Shown here one piece after another: positions 43,223 to 51,779 of a stretch of 64,000 nucleotides of DNA (positions are counted from its first letter, which is position 1; the number at the start of each line of letters is the position of its first letter). The stretch covers positions 62,001 through 126,000 of the forward strand of contig WSYC01000002.1 in assembly GCA_009773635.1 (NCBI GenBank). Reading direction: 5' to 3'. The notes under the pieces were generated by a model that saw only the letters and a program-made list of their open reading frames with translations, had not been told where the DNA came from and did no database searches. Made by a program: the position numbers and the translations under genes. The stretch is from Beijerinckiaceae bacterium (GTDB taxonomy: Bacteria; Pseudomonadota; Alphaproteobacteria; Rhizobiales; Beijerinckiaceae).

Positions 43223-44392
43223 GTGGCTGTCATCAATCTCACCGAGGCTCGCATCCGCGAGCTCGAACCAGGCTCAGGCATATGGCGGGACGAACAGGTC
43301 AAGGGCCTGATGGTCATCTGCCACGCCACCACCAAGACCTACGCGGTCCAGGGCGATGTGCGCCGGAACGGACGGCACGTCCGAACCGTGCGGGTCAAGA
43401 TCGACCGCGTAGACCGGATCGGCCTGCGCGAGGCCCGAACCAAGGCCAAGGCGATCATGTCGCAAATCCAGTCCGGCGTGGACCCGACCGCTAGGCCGGA
43501 AGAGAGCGGCATGACGCTTTCGCAGGCGCTCGACATCCATCTCGGTGAGAAGCCCTTCAGGACTGCGACCGAGGAAAGCTACCGCTACAACGTCGATCAC
43601 TATCTCGCCCGATACCGCAACCGGGCCGTGACCGATCTCAGCCGGACGGAGGTGCGGGACATCTACGACCGGCTTCGCGAGAAGAGCGGGCAGACGACGG
43701 CAACCTGCGTCATGCGCACCCTGAGAGCGGTGATCAACACGGCGATGCGCATAGATGAGACGATCACCGCCAATCCAGTTTCGGCGTTGCGTATCCCAAA
43801 CCCGAAGCGGCGCGAGGTCGACGGCCTAGACATTTCGGCGTGGTGGCGGGCTTCCGAAGGCCTGTCTCCCATTCGGCGCGACCTGCATCGTGCAATGCTT
43901 CTGACCGGCGCCCGAAGATCGTCGATCCTTCAGGTGAAGCGCTCCGATATCGACCTCGACCGGAACATCATGACGTTCACTCACATGAAGACCGGCGGGA
44001 AGATGCTGTTTCCGATGGGGAGCTGGCTTGCCGCCATGATCCGAGACCGGCTGGCACAGGATGAGCCATTGAACAACCCTTGGCTCTGGCCTTCGCCGAT
44101 GAGCGCCTGCGGACATGTGACGGAGCCGCGGGAAGACGGCCCCGACCTGCCGAGCCCGCATGAATACCGCCACCATGCCCGGACGCTCTTCATCGCAGCC
44201 GGCGTCCCCTATGCCGAAAGCGCGCTGCTCCTTGGCCAAAGGCTTCCCGGCGCGTCGGGCGGATACGTCCATGCCGAACATCTCGTGGAGCATCTGAGGC
44301 CTCATGCGCAGGCGCTGGAGGATAAGGTTCTGGCGGCGCGCAAGCTGGAGGCAACCGATGTGAACGTTGTGCCGCTGCGGCCTGCCGCGTGA
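43223..44392 (+). CDS. int: Tyrosine recombinase (integrase) of element 2
   Basis: The 389-residue integrase has Arg in LLTGARRSSILQVKRSDIDL, the box SPHEYRHHARTLFIAAG (HxxR) and Tyr in GGYVHAEHLVEHLRP. The start is taken as GTG at 43223, which follows GGAGA at the right distance and gives a length close to the element 1 integrase (379 residues); TTG at 43154 or ATG at 43160 are alternatives. It begins 145 bp from the tRNA-Thr 3' half. The sequence CGGCACGAAG at 43081 also occurs next to the element 1 attachment site and may be a shared arm-type site. Confidence 0.92.
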   Translation: MAVINLTEARIRELEPGSGIWRDEQVKGLMVICHATTKTYAVQGDVRRNGRHVRTVRVKIDRVDRIGLREARTKAKAIMSQIQSGVDPTARPEESGMTLSQALDIHLGEKPFRTATEESYRYNVDHYLARYRNRAVTDLSRTEVRDIYDRLREKSGQTTATCVMRTLRAVINTAMRIDETITANPVSALRIPNPKRREVDGLDISAWWRASEGLSPIRRDLHRAMLLTGARRSSILQVKRSDIDLDRNIMTFTHMKTGGKMLFPMGSWLAAMIRDRLAQDEPLNNPWLWPSPMSACGHVTEPREDGPDLPSPHEYRHHARTLFIAAGVPYAESALLLGQRLPGASGGYVHAEHLVEHLRPHAQALEDKVLAARKLEATDVNVVPLRPAA

Positions 44393-44648
44393 TGCTTGAC
44401 AAGCTCGTCGCGGCAGACAGAAAGCCAAAACTTTTTTCTTGAGACGAGGTCGGCGGACGAAGAATCAATGACTTAAGGCATAGTTTCGTTGATGTCGGTG
44501 CACGCTGATCGGTGATTATTAGACGACGCGCGCTGCGAGGAGCCGAAAGGCGAAGCGCGTGACTGGGGTGATCCCGGTCCTCCTCAGACAGAAACCTTGT
44601 CTGAAACCAGCTCTCGGCGCTGCCGATGGCTCAAAGGAGGTCATTACG

Positions 44649-44891
44649 ATGACGACGCACCTTACGAAGACTGATGTCGAGGACGCGCTGCGGCGCGTGC
44701 TCGACACACACAACAGGAGCCCCTGGCTCGATACCGAGGCGGCTGCCACCTACCTCAGCTCGACGCCCGGCACCTTGCGCACCTGGCGCGCCAATGGCGG
44801 CGGGCCGCGCTACCACACCATCCACGGCAAGACGGTTCGCTACAACGTCGCGGACCTCGACGCCTTCATTCGTGGGGAGGACGGTCGATGA
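44649..44891 (+). CDS. Excisionase-like helix-turn-helix protein
   Basis: The 80-residue protein has a winged HTH: PWLDTEAAATYLSSTPGTLR, TWRANGGGPRYHTIHGKTVR and YNVADLDAFI. A perfect AAAGGAGGT site precedes the start. It overlaps the primase gene by 4 bp (ATGA). Homologue of 10441-10689 in element 1. The 256 bp between integrase and this gene contain no gene but hold a CAGACA/TGTCTG hairpin near 44586-44604 and the probable operon promoter. Confidence 0.77.
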   Translation: MTTHLTKTDVEDALRRVLDTHNRSPWLDTEAAATYLSSTPGTLRTWRANGGGPRYHTIHGKTVRYNVADLDAFIRGEDGR

Positions 44892-47248
44892 GCACGCTTG
44901 AAAACGGAAACGGACGCGCCGAGGGGACCGGCGCGCCCGCAAAGGCTTGGGAGAAGACTGTCGAGACCGACAGGATCGAGACTACTGAAACCGCCTCTGC
45001 GGCGGCGCCAGCATCTCACGATCCGAAGGCGCTCGACGAGCATCTCGCAGCTGGCCACGAGCTAATCCCCCTTCGTCATTGGAAGGCGAAGGATTCAAAC
45101 GGCAAGCCGATGGGGAAGGCGGGTCTGCCCAACTGGCGGCGCTCGGCTCCTCTGTCTTTTTCTGAGGCAGAGGCGCACATGGCGAGGGGCCGCAACATCG
45201 GCGTTCGCTTGCGTTCCACCGATCTCGTGGTCGATGTTGACCCTCGGCATTTCGCCGAGGGCGACGATCCGATGGTAAGGCTCATCGCTGCTTTCGGCTT
45301 GCCGGAGATGCCTTTCGTCCGCACGGGTGGCGGCGGCTGGCATCACTACATGCGCAAGCCGGAGGACGCCGAGATCGTCAACAACCTGTCCGACTACCCT
45401 GGGGTCGAGTTCAAGTCGCAGGGCCAGCAGGTCGTTGCGGCCGGTTCGATCCATCCTGACACCGGACAGCCGTACATCCTCGACGACGATCCGCTTGCTC
45501 TGCTGCTTCGAGAAGCGCCCGAGGCTCCCACGGCTCTTCTAAAGGCCATAGAGAAGCGCTCTGTGGCTTCAGATGCCGACAGCTTCGGTGAGTTAACACC
45601 TGAGCGGCTGTCCGAGTGGCTCGGCTGGGTCAGTGTCTTGGAATACCGGGACGAGACGAAGTGGCGGAATTTGATGATGTCCTGCCACCATGCGACGGGC
45701 GGTGGAGGCCTCAACGAGTTCTTGGCCTGGTCGACATCCGATCCCGACTATCAGGACCATGAGGAGAAGATCAGGTATCGCTGGAAGTCGCTCGGCGACA
45801 AGCCTGGGGCGATCACCATCGGAACCTTGATTGCGGCCTTGCCTGCGGACAAGCGGCGCGAGGCGGTCGAGTCGCTCATTCGTTCTGCCGCCCATGACGA
45901 TTTCCTCGACAAGCCGGACATGCCGCAGACCGAAGCCGACCTGGCGCTTTCTTCCATGAACAAGGATCACTTCACGGTCCTTGATGCCGGCAAGCATCTC
46001 GTCGGCCGTGAGCGCATCCATCCGACGCTCGGCCACCTTGAGGTCAACTGGTTTCCGGCATCGGCGATCAGCGCTCATTTCGAGGGGCGCATAGTCGAGA
46101 CCGACGACGGCAAGAACAAGCCGCTCGGAGCCTGGTGGGTGAAGCATCCGCGTCGCCGCCAGTATGACGGGGTGGTATTTGATCCCGCTCCAAATCGGCA
46201 GCACGCCCGTCTATACAATCTCTGGCGCGGCTGGGCCGTGAAGCCAAAGGCCGGCGACTGGTCCTTGATGAAGCGCCTTTTGCGTGACGTTCTCTGTGCC
46301 GGGGATGCCGAGGCCTATGACTACGTTATTGGCTGGTCAGCCTTCATGGTCCAGCAGCCTCACGTTCCAGCCGAGGTGGCGCTCGTCTTCAAAGGCTCAA
46401 AGGGTGTCGGCAAGGGCAGCTTCGCCCGTGCGCTCCGGCTGATCGCCGGCGCTCACGGCAAGCAGGTGGCCCAGCCCGAGCACTTTGTAGGCAAGTTCAA
46501 CGAGCACCTGATGGATTGCATCCTGCTGTTCGTCGACGAGGGCTATTGGGCTGGCGATCCCAAGGCTGCCGGCGCGGTGAAGAACCTCATCACTGAGCCG
46601 GTTCTCAGTTTCGAGCCGAAGGGACGCCCGATCGTTTCAGGCCCAAACATGCTGCACGTCGTCATTGCTTCCAACGAGGCATGGGTCGTGCCGGCATCGG
46701 CTGACGAGCGGCGCTTCGCCGTGTTCGAGGCCGATACCGAGGCTCGAAAGGCTTTGCCATCCAGCTTCTTTGATCACCTGAATTCTGAGATGCAGAACGG
46801 CGGGCTCGCCGCCATGCTGCATGACCTTTTGGCGATCGATCTTGCTGGATGGCACCCGCGCGGTGCCATCCCCAATACCAAGGCGCTCGTCGATCAAAAG
46901 GTCGAGGGCTTCAAGCGCGATCCGCTGCCTCACTGGTGGTTCCGCTTGCTTGAGTCCGGCTGCTGCACCAACGACATCGACGAGCGCAAGTGGAGCATCG
47001 ATCACGTCGATCTTTCGAGCCTGGACAAGGAGCAGATCGTCTCTGACGTGAATGCTGTCGCAAAGTCGATGGGCCGCCCAGGCCAGTTCACGAAGAAGTC
47101 AGTCGCCAGCTTCCTGAAGCTGGTCGGCGTCGAGGTGGATTCGAAGAACAAGCGCGGCGAGCGGGTGTGGCGCGTGCCGCACCTCGGCCAGGCGCGCCAT
47201 GACTTCGAGGTCTACATCGGTGGCCCCGTCGATTGGGACGGCGCCTGA
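44888..47248 (+). CDS. Prim-Pol domain primase fused to SF3-type helicase (DUF5906)
   Basis: The 786-residue replication protein has Prim-Pol (about 45-200) with LVVDVDPRHF and GGGGWHHYMRKPED, a PriCT-like module (LSEWLGWVSVLEYRDETKWR, about 235-310) and a helicase with Walker A KGSKGVGKGSFARAL near residue 500 and Walker B CILLFVDEGYW near 545. Strongly similar in architecture to 8105-10444. It probably starts replication of the excised element at the repeat region just downstream. Confidence 0.9.
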   Translation: MSTLENGNGRAEGTGAPAKAWEKTVETDRIETTETASAAAPASHDPKALDEHLAAGHELIPLRHWKAKDSNGKPMGKAGLPNWRRSAPLSFSEAEAHMARGRNIGVRLRSTDLVVDVDPRHFAEGDDPMVRLIAAFGLPEMPFVRTGGGGWHHYMRKPEDAEIVNNLSDYPGVEFKSQGQQVVAAGSIHPDTGQPYILDDDPLALLLREAPEAPTALLKAIEKRSVASDADSFGELTPERLSEWLGWVSVLEYRDETKWRNLMMSCHHATGGGGLNEFLAWSTSDPDYQDHEEKIRYRWKSLGDKPGAITIGTLIAALPADKRREAVESLIRSAAHDDFLDKPDMPQTEADLALSSMNKDHFTVLDAGKHLVGRERIHPTLGHLEVNWFPASAISAHFEGRIVETDDGKNKPLGAWWVKHPRRRQYDGVVFDPAPNRQHARLYNLWRGWAVKPKAGDWSLMKRLLRDVLCAGDAEAYDYVIGWSAFMVQQPHVPAEVALVFKGSKGVGKGSFARALRLIAGAHGKQVAQPEHFVGKFNEHLMDCILLFVDEGYWAGDPKAAGAVKNLITEPVLSFEPKGRPIVSGPNMLHVVIASNEAWVVPASADERRFAVFEADTEARKALPSSFFDHLNSEMQNGGLAAMLHDLLAIDLAGWHPRGAIPNTKALVDQKVEGFKRDPLPHWWFRLLESGCCTNDIDERKWSIDHVDLSSLDKEQIVSDVNAVAKSMGRPGQFTKKSVASFLKLVGVEVDSKNKRGERVWRVPHLGQARHDFEVYIGGPVDWDGA

Positions 47249-47560
47249 CGCTTCTGTCACTTCGGACACGTACGTGGCGGCATTCGCCATGTACGTCGTC
47301 TCGGACCGTGATTGCGCTGCAATCCATGCGCCTTCGTCATTGCCTTCACACTGCATCGATCAATTTATTTCTATCCGACAGAAGCGACAAATCTGACAAA
47401 TATAAATAAAAGCAATGCTTTACACGCGACACTTTGCCGGCACGTCTGACACTTGGATGTCGTCGCGCTCGCGCCATGCATGCGCCGCCCTGGCAGGCGC
47501 TGTCTCATGCCTCACTGCGTCCAGGTGTGATGTCCTGACAGATTGGTCACTTGCCATCCT
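47249..47560. other. Repeat-rich region, putative replication origin of element 2
   Basis: Right after the primase gene, the hexamer (C/T)TGACA, its variants CGACA and CTGTCA recur at 47253, 47375, 47384, 47392, 47426, 47447 and 47534. A near-perfect 12-bp dyad, ACGTACGTGGCG/CGCCATGTACGT, lies at 47268-47296, and an AT-rich tract at 47396-47414. The position mirrors 7800-8086 in element 1 but the repeat unit differs. The following 47561-47853 shows nothing recognisable. Confidence 0.5.
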
Positions 47561-47853
47561 GCACCATGAGCCTGGGGCACGATCGCATGAAGCGACGGCG
47601 GCGTTTTTCATGCAGATCACGCAATCCTCGCGCGTGCGAGGCTGCCAATCAGGCAAAGCGGCAGCACGGCGGCAGGCCGCAGCATCGCCGCATTCAGGGG
47701 CCTTCGACGTGGTGGCGGCAGGGGTGGCAGGGGCGAAAGCGCGCCTAAGGGCATGGCGGGAGGCGTGACAGCCCTGGGCGGCCAAAGCCTCAGACCCTCC
47801 AATTGCAGATCGGGCGCTTCAGGCCTGAAAGGCGAGTCGGTGCAAGGGCATGG

Positions 47854-48003
47854 ATGACGATGCCGCCCAAAGCACAGTGCCAGGCACCGGCAGGGCTGAC
47901 ATGGAACGCCTCCCTGGAAACAACCGACTTCCCTTGGCTGGGAGGCACCGGGCCGGAAGGCTTCTATGTGCCTCGGCACCACTTTTCGCCGGCGCCTGCA
48001 TGA
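47854..48003 (+). CDS. Candidate small conserved protein, 49 aa
   Basis: Frame starting at the ATG at 47854 and including ETTDFPWLGGTGPEGFYVPR. The matching frame in element 1 (7362-7493) reads TTHFPWRARPAHEASVCPV at the same distance ahead of the terminase-small-like gene. No good ribosome binding site is visible, so a conserved DNA site remains possible. Confidence 0.35.
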   Translation: MTMPPKAQCQAPAGLTWNASLETTDFPWLGGTGPEGFYVPRHHFSPAPA

Positions 48004-48102
48004 CCGTGGTTCCGCCAGAATTTTGAGAAGCGCTTTGATGGCGTCCCGCAAACTCCGCGCGCTGCATGGTGGCAATCAATCAAGCAAGCAAGGACGGGCA
48101 TC

Positions 48103-48609
48103 GTGGCGAGCCGATTAATGGAGAAGCGAGAGAACCGCCGTCCAGCGCTGGACCGTGTCTGGTCGTCTGACATCGAGGCGAAGGTCTTGGACATCGTCTC
48201 AAGGACCGGCTCGCCGAAACTGGCGTCGAAGGCGACGGGCGTCTCTGTCGCGACCATCCATGACCACCGCAGGCGCGATGCCGAGTTTGGCGCAAGGTAC
48301 GGCGCTGCCATGGATACCGCCTTTCATCAGGTACTGAGCAAGGCGTTCGAGCGCTCCTTGGCAGAAGTCGAACCTTCAGACCGGCTGATTGAGGTGTTGC
48401 TGAAGTTCAGATGGCCCGAGCGCCTGAATGGCTTTTTAGCCTTCACGGCAGAAGGCGGTTCGTCAGCAACAGCGCCAGCCGGTCTTGATCCAAGGGTAAT
48501 CGCCAGAATGGACCCTGCTGATCGCACTGCCTTGATTGCATTGCTTGGCCGTTACCTCGAAGCCGAGACGGAGGGCCAGGCGGATGGCGAACTCGTCGAA
48601 ATCAAATGA
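48103..48609 (+). CDS. Terminase small subunit-like HTH protein
   Basis: The 168-residue homologue of 6781-7299. HTH region TGSPKLASKATGVSVATIHD, then RRRDAEFGARYGAAMDTAFHQVL and PSDRLIEVLLKFRWPERLNGF. GTG at 48103 follows AAGGACGGGC; ATG at 48118 is an alternative start. Conserved overlap with the next small gene. Likely recognises a packaging or regulatory site of the element. Confidence 0.72.
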   Translation: MASRLMEKRENRRPALDRVWSSDIEAKVLDIVSRTGSPKLASKATGVSVATIHDHRRRDAEFGARYGAAMDTAFHQVLSKAFERSLAEVEPSDRLIEVLLKFRWPERLNGFLAFTAEGGSSATAPAGLDPRVIARMDPADRTALIALLGRYLEAETEGQADGELVEIK

Positions 48610-48844
48610 GGCGGCAAGAGACATGCTGCGCAACCTGGCAGCGGCTGATGCCTTGGTGACGACCCTTACAGCCACTGCTCCAACGACCATGGCAGCAGCA
48701 GGCGGTGCAGATCAGCTCGTGGCCAGCTTGGGGAAGCCAACAGGTGCGTTGTTCTGGTCAATCCAGCCAATGCCAGAAAGCCTCTGGGAGCAGATGGCTG
48801 CAGAACATCAGGCAAAGCAGGCCTTAGCTCAAAGCCAAAAGTAG
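48584..48844 (+). CDS. Small conserved element protein (GKPTGALFW...PESLWE), 86 aa
   Basis: Homologue of 6552-6803, sharing GKPTGALFW, QPMPESLWEQMAAEH. Starts 26 bp inside the terminase-small-like gene. Its N-terminal half is variable. Function unknown. Confidence 0.7.
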   Translation: MANSSKSNEAARDMLRNLAAADALVTTLTATAPTTMAAAGGADQLVASLGKPTGALFWSIQPMPESLWEQMAAEHQAKQALAQSQK

Positions 48845-48937
48845 CAGCTCCAAGTGTTGGTCCCAAAACGACCTGCTCTCTTTCAGACTCGTGGGCGAGG
48901 TCGATCTTGGCCTCAAACCACTGAAGGAGAGACTGCC

Positions 48938-49279
48938 ATGATGAACCGAAAGCCTGATGGACCACGTTTTGTCCATGGATTCGATATGCAGGGTCCTGAT
49001 GCCCCTGAGCACTTTGAGAGGGTGGTTGGTGATTTTCTGAAGATCCCTGCCATCTACGAGTATCCTGAGTACTTCACTGCAACTCGTATGAGGGAGGACA
49101 AGACAAAGGCAAACTGGGCGAATAGCCTGCATGCAGAGCTGGGCGTCAAGGCCAAGAAGTACCTGCAGCGGGGAGTGCATATTGACGACGTCTATGAGAT
49201 TCTGGCCTCGATCATCAGTGACAAGGCTTTCAAGCAGATTGCCAAGGACAAGTTTGGCCTGATTGATCCTCTTGAGTGA
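48938..49279 (+). CDS. Hypothetical protein, 113 aa
   Basis: Starts at 48938 after a strong AAGGAGAG site. The soluble protein contains FVHGFDMQGPDAPEHFERVV and a helical C-terminus (KAKKYLQRGVHIDDVYEILA). It occupies the slot held in element 1 by an unrelated gene (5927-6364), so this position seems variable between elements and may hold an element-specific or helper-specific effector. Base composition is lower in GC than the flanks. Confidence 0.55.
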   Translation: MMNRKPDGPRFVHGFDMQGPDAPEHFERVVGDFLKIPAIYEYPEYFTATRMREDKTKANWANSLHAELGVKAKKYLQRGVHIDDVYEILASIISDKAFKQIAKDKFGLIDPLE

Positions 49280-49433
49280 AGCGATGGCGCCGTGACCGTC
49301 GTGAACACTGCACTCTAATCGTGTCCGGGCAGCCGATGGGCTGCCCGTACCGCGATGGCGGTGACAAATGGTCGGCTGAGCCGCGCCTGTTTGCTCCTTC
49401 TCCCTCGCGTGATGCGAAACGAAGGGGTGCAAC

Positions 49434-49937
49434 ATGGCGGTCAAAAAAGTGGCCCTTGCGAACCGGTGGGTGTCCGTGACGGACGTGCTCGACCGGCTGC
49501 GCCGGGTCCGAGAAAATCGAGAGCAGCAGGTTACGCTGCTCACCTCACTGGAAGGGCAGGCGAAGCAGCGGCGGGATGCCGTCGAGCGCTCGCTTGCCGA
49601 TCTTCCTCTTGCTCAGCGTCAGCAGGTGGCCGATCGTGCCGTGTCTGGCCATCGTGCCGAGTTGAAGCGCCAGAGCGCCGACAGCCGGATCGCTTATCTC
49701 AAGACCATCGGCAAGCTTCAGGACGAGGTGTCATCGGCACGGCCGCATTACCAGTCGGCCGTCATGATGCTGATGCGCGAGAACCTTGGTTCCGAGCGCC
49801 GTAGCCGACTTATCCACCAGATCGAAAAGTCGGGACCGATCGAGCTTGCGTCTCTTGCGGCGCTTGCCGGTTGGCGCCAGGGCGCAGAGCACCTGGCCGA
49901 ACCTCGACCGAGGCGGCTCCTACATGAGGGGGACGTG
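49434..49937 (+). pseudogene. Truncated coiled-coil gene fused by deletion to a 90-aa gene remnant
   Basis: Residues 1-145 match the element 1 coiled-coil protein (LGSERRSRLIHQIE and SLAALA are shared). At about 49869 the match stops, and the DNA continues with the 3' end of the next gene of element 1 read in another frame (GARAQSTWPNLDRGGSYMRGT). A deletion of about half a kilobase, relative to element 1, therefore joined the two genes. The resulting frame happens to run on into the next gene, giving an artificial 277-residue reading to 50267. Confidence 0.75.
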
Positions 49938-50267
49938 ATGATGGCGGCCAATCAAGCAAGCGCAGTCAACAAGCGCGACAAGGAGCTTCGCAGGGTTTTG
50001 ACCGGCGTGTTCTCGACAACGCCAGCGGCCCTGTATGTCTGTCTCGGCGGTCAGATGGCCAGCTACGACAGCGAGGCGCGTGTCGTGATGGAAACCTACC
50101 TGCGGTCATTCGGCTATGAGCGCACGGAGTTCCGGCCCTTGTGCTGGACACCGATCAAGGTTGCCTGGATACGCGCCGAGAGATGGCCAGAGGACAAACC
50201 CTGGATCGATGGGGACCTTTCTGCCGTTCTCGAACAGTCTGGCAACTGGTGCAGTTGCGAGAATTAG
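49938..50267 (+). CDS. Hypothetical protein, 109 aa, related to element 1 4116-4481
   Basis: Preceded by GAGGGGGACGTG, the same site as in element 1 (GAGGGGGACC), this frame can start at ATG 49938 or 49941 independently of the fused frame upstream. The segment LRSFGYERTEF...VAWIRAERWPEDKPWIDGDL parallels LVRLGYYRVEI...FIWVRGKWLNDIHGPKIDKDL. Its 3' end overlaps the convergent membrane protein gene by 4 bp. Function unknown. Confidence 0.55.
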   Translation: MMAANQASAVNKRDKELRRVLTGVFSTTPAALYVCLGGQMASYDSEARVVMETYLRSFGYERTEFRPLCWTPIKVAWIRAERWPEDKPWIDGDLSAVLEQSGNWCSCEN

Positions 50268-50587
50268 CCCGATGCCTTGGTTGAAGCCGCTCGCCTGCGG
50301 ATTTCCTTGAGCACGCGTTTCCATTTCACCTGTTCGGCACCGTCGCTTCTCCACCATGCGGCTTCGAGTTCGCTGTAGGCCGCATGTTCCGGATCGTCGG
50401 GGTGTCTGGCAGCGATGTCGCTGGCCAGGCGAGCAATGTCCTCGCGAGGAATGAGGCGCGGCTTGATGCTATCATTCCAAATGACAAAGCCGATCCCGAA
50501 GACAAACACAGCAGCGCCTGCAAGCGCGTAGGCCAAACCGATCCAGGACAGGCCGGTCGTGACGGCATCCCAAACGAACGCAAACAT
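50264..50587 (-). CDS. Small single-pass membrane protein divergent from XRE regulator
   Basis: The 107-residue protein has a hydrophobic segment at about residues 12-38 (GLAYALAGAAVFVFGIGFVIW) and a charged tail IPREDIARLASDIAARHPDD...VKWKRVLKEIRR. A relict copy with nearly the same tail lies at 51095-51353, and element 1 has an analogue at 3033-3356. Divergently arranged with the XRE gene across two dyads. Unknown function; candidate effector controlled by the XRE repressor. Confidence 0.65.
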   Translation of the reverse strand: MFAFVWDAVTTGLSWIGLAYALAGAAVFVFGIGFVIWNDSIKPRLIPREDIARLASDIAARHPDDPEHAAYSELEAAWWRSDGAEQVKWKRVLKEIRRRAASTKASG

Positions 50588-50599
50588 CTAGGTCTCCAA

Positions 50600-50637
50600 A
50601 TTATCTGTTTTTAAGATAATCTGAAAAACGGATTATT
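50600..50637. promoter_or_regulatory. Paired dyads, likely XRE operators
   Basis: ATTATCT-N7-AGATAAT (50600-50620) and an overlapping GATAATC-N9-GATTATT (50615-50637) lie between the divergent membrane protein (start 50587) and XRE (start 50666) genes. Confidence 0.55.
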
Positions 50638-50665
50638 TGCAGCCCTCTTTCGGCAGGGGGCGCGC

Positions 50666-50905
50666 TTGGGGAAAACGCTTGGATCAGACCGACACAAGGC
50701 CCTTATCGCGTTCCTGATCGAGAGGCGCGAGGCTGCCGGTATGACCCAGGCGCAATTGGCTGACCGGCTTGGCGAGTATCAGTCGTTCGTGGCGCGGCTC
50801 GAAAGCGGTCAGCGGCGCGTCGATGTCGTCGAACTGATCGAGCTTGGCAGCATTCTCGGATTTGATCCGGTTGTCGCAATTGGACATATTGCCGGAAACA
50901 AGTGA
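50666..50905 (+). CDS. XRE-family helix-turn-helix transcriptional regulator
   Basis: The 79-residue protein is a single HTH_XRE domain: MTQAQLADRLGEYQSFVARL at about residues 25-44, then ESGQRRVDVVELIELGSILGF. It is divergent from the membrane protein and presumably autoregulated at 50600-50637. Same role as 3468-3695, though sequences differ, and the module is inverted relative to the operon compared with element 1. Confidence 0.82.
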   Translation: MGKTLGSDRHKALIAFLIERREAAGMTQAQLADRLGEYQSFVARLESGQRRVDVVELIELGSILGFDPVVAIGHIAGNK

Positions 50906-51094
50906 GAGAATAGGCACTTGGTTATTGAGTGTTGGTTGAGTGCCCAGATTGGACCTATCGGCGGATCGCCGATAAGTTGAATGCTCGAGGCCACGATGCG
51001 AAGGCGATCGAGAAGTTGGTCAGGTAGTTACGCGAGCCGGATGCGGAAGCACTGAGCTGCCATATCGGACCGTCGAAAGAAGTAGGCATGACTA

Positions 51095-51353
51095 TTAGGC
51101 CGGTGCCAACTCGCCTGCGAGGAGCCGCTGGTGAATTGCCTTTCCAACCCTGCGCCATTCCCCTTGTTCATAGTCTTCGCTGCGGTTCGAAGCGGCGTGC
51201 CCGCTCGATGAACGCCGCCTCCTTGGGGTCTGTCGTGTATCGGAGCGTGATTTCGTCGGCCAGTTGCTCAATGTCATCGCGTGGGATCAATCGGGGAAGG
51301 ATCGATCCCTCAGGGACCGCCCAGCCGGGACTGAGATCCCAAGCGCGAGCCAA
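51095..51353 (-). pseudogene. Frameshifted relic of the small membrane protein
   Basis: One frame gives ILPRLIPRDDIEQLADEITL and TDPKEAAFIERARRFEP, close to the tail of the protein at 50264-50587; the rest continues in another frame as YEQGEWRRVGKAI. The N-terminal membrane segment is absent. A frameshift plus 5' truncation makes this a dead copy. Confidence 0.7.
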
Positions 51354-51364
51354 TTCTAGCCGGT

Positions 51365-51454
51365 GCCGAGCAGGCTTCGCTATCGATGGAGATGGTCAGC
51401 AAGATCGAGCGAGGCATCGCCGCGCCCTTCGTCACGATGTCTAGAAGCTGTTGA
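51365..51454 (+). pseudogene. Relic of an XRE regulator
   Basis: The frame AEQASLSMEMVSKIERGIAA followed by PFVTMSRSC and a stop resembles the recognition helix part of an XRE domain (SxxxVSxIERGxxxP). The N-terminal part is missing. It is divergent from the relic membrane gene, so a complete membrane/XRE pair has decayed here. The rest of 50906-51779 holds no other gene. Confidence 0.55.
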
Positions 51455-51779
51455 AGATTCATAACAGGCTGTCCCCCCGGAACAAGGACTAGTTGGTTAG
51501 GGCGGACAGGTGCTCAGCGCGCTGACCGATTGAGCCTTCTCCGGCTGAGCACTACCAGCGTACAGCCACGGAATCAGCGCTCGAACGACAGGCATGAGAA
51601 TCGGCTGCGGAAGCGCACATCGGGCAGCGACAATCGTCTCAGTTGCGGTGTCCAAGGCCAAGTTGTTGACAAACGCAGCGATTTAAGTTGTTCATTATAT
51701 GTTCTCGGCGACTCAAAAATGTTAAATGTTCTAGGTTGATATCCAACGGCGTTAAAAGCCTATGATTCGGAGGGGGTTC

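Noticed and set aside
49434-50267. Genuine 277-aa fusion protein
   Set aside because: The middle 20 residues are another gene's C-terminal coding region in the wrong frame, and the third part has its own ribosome binding site.
51530-51739. 69-aa forward frame before the element 2 methylase
   Set aside because: No ribosome binding site, no similarity and random composition; treated as intergenic.
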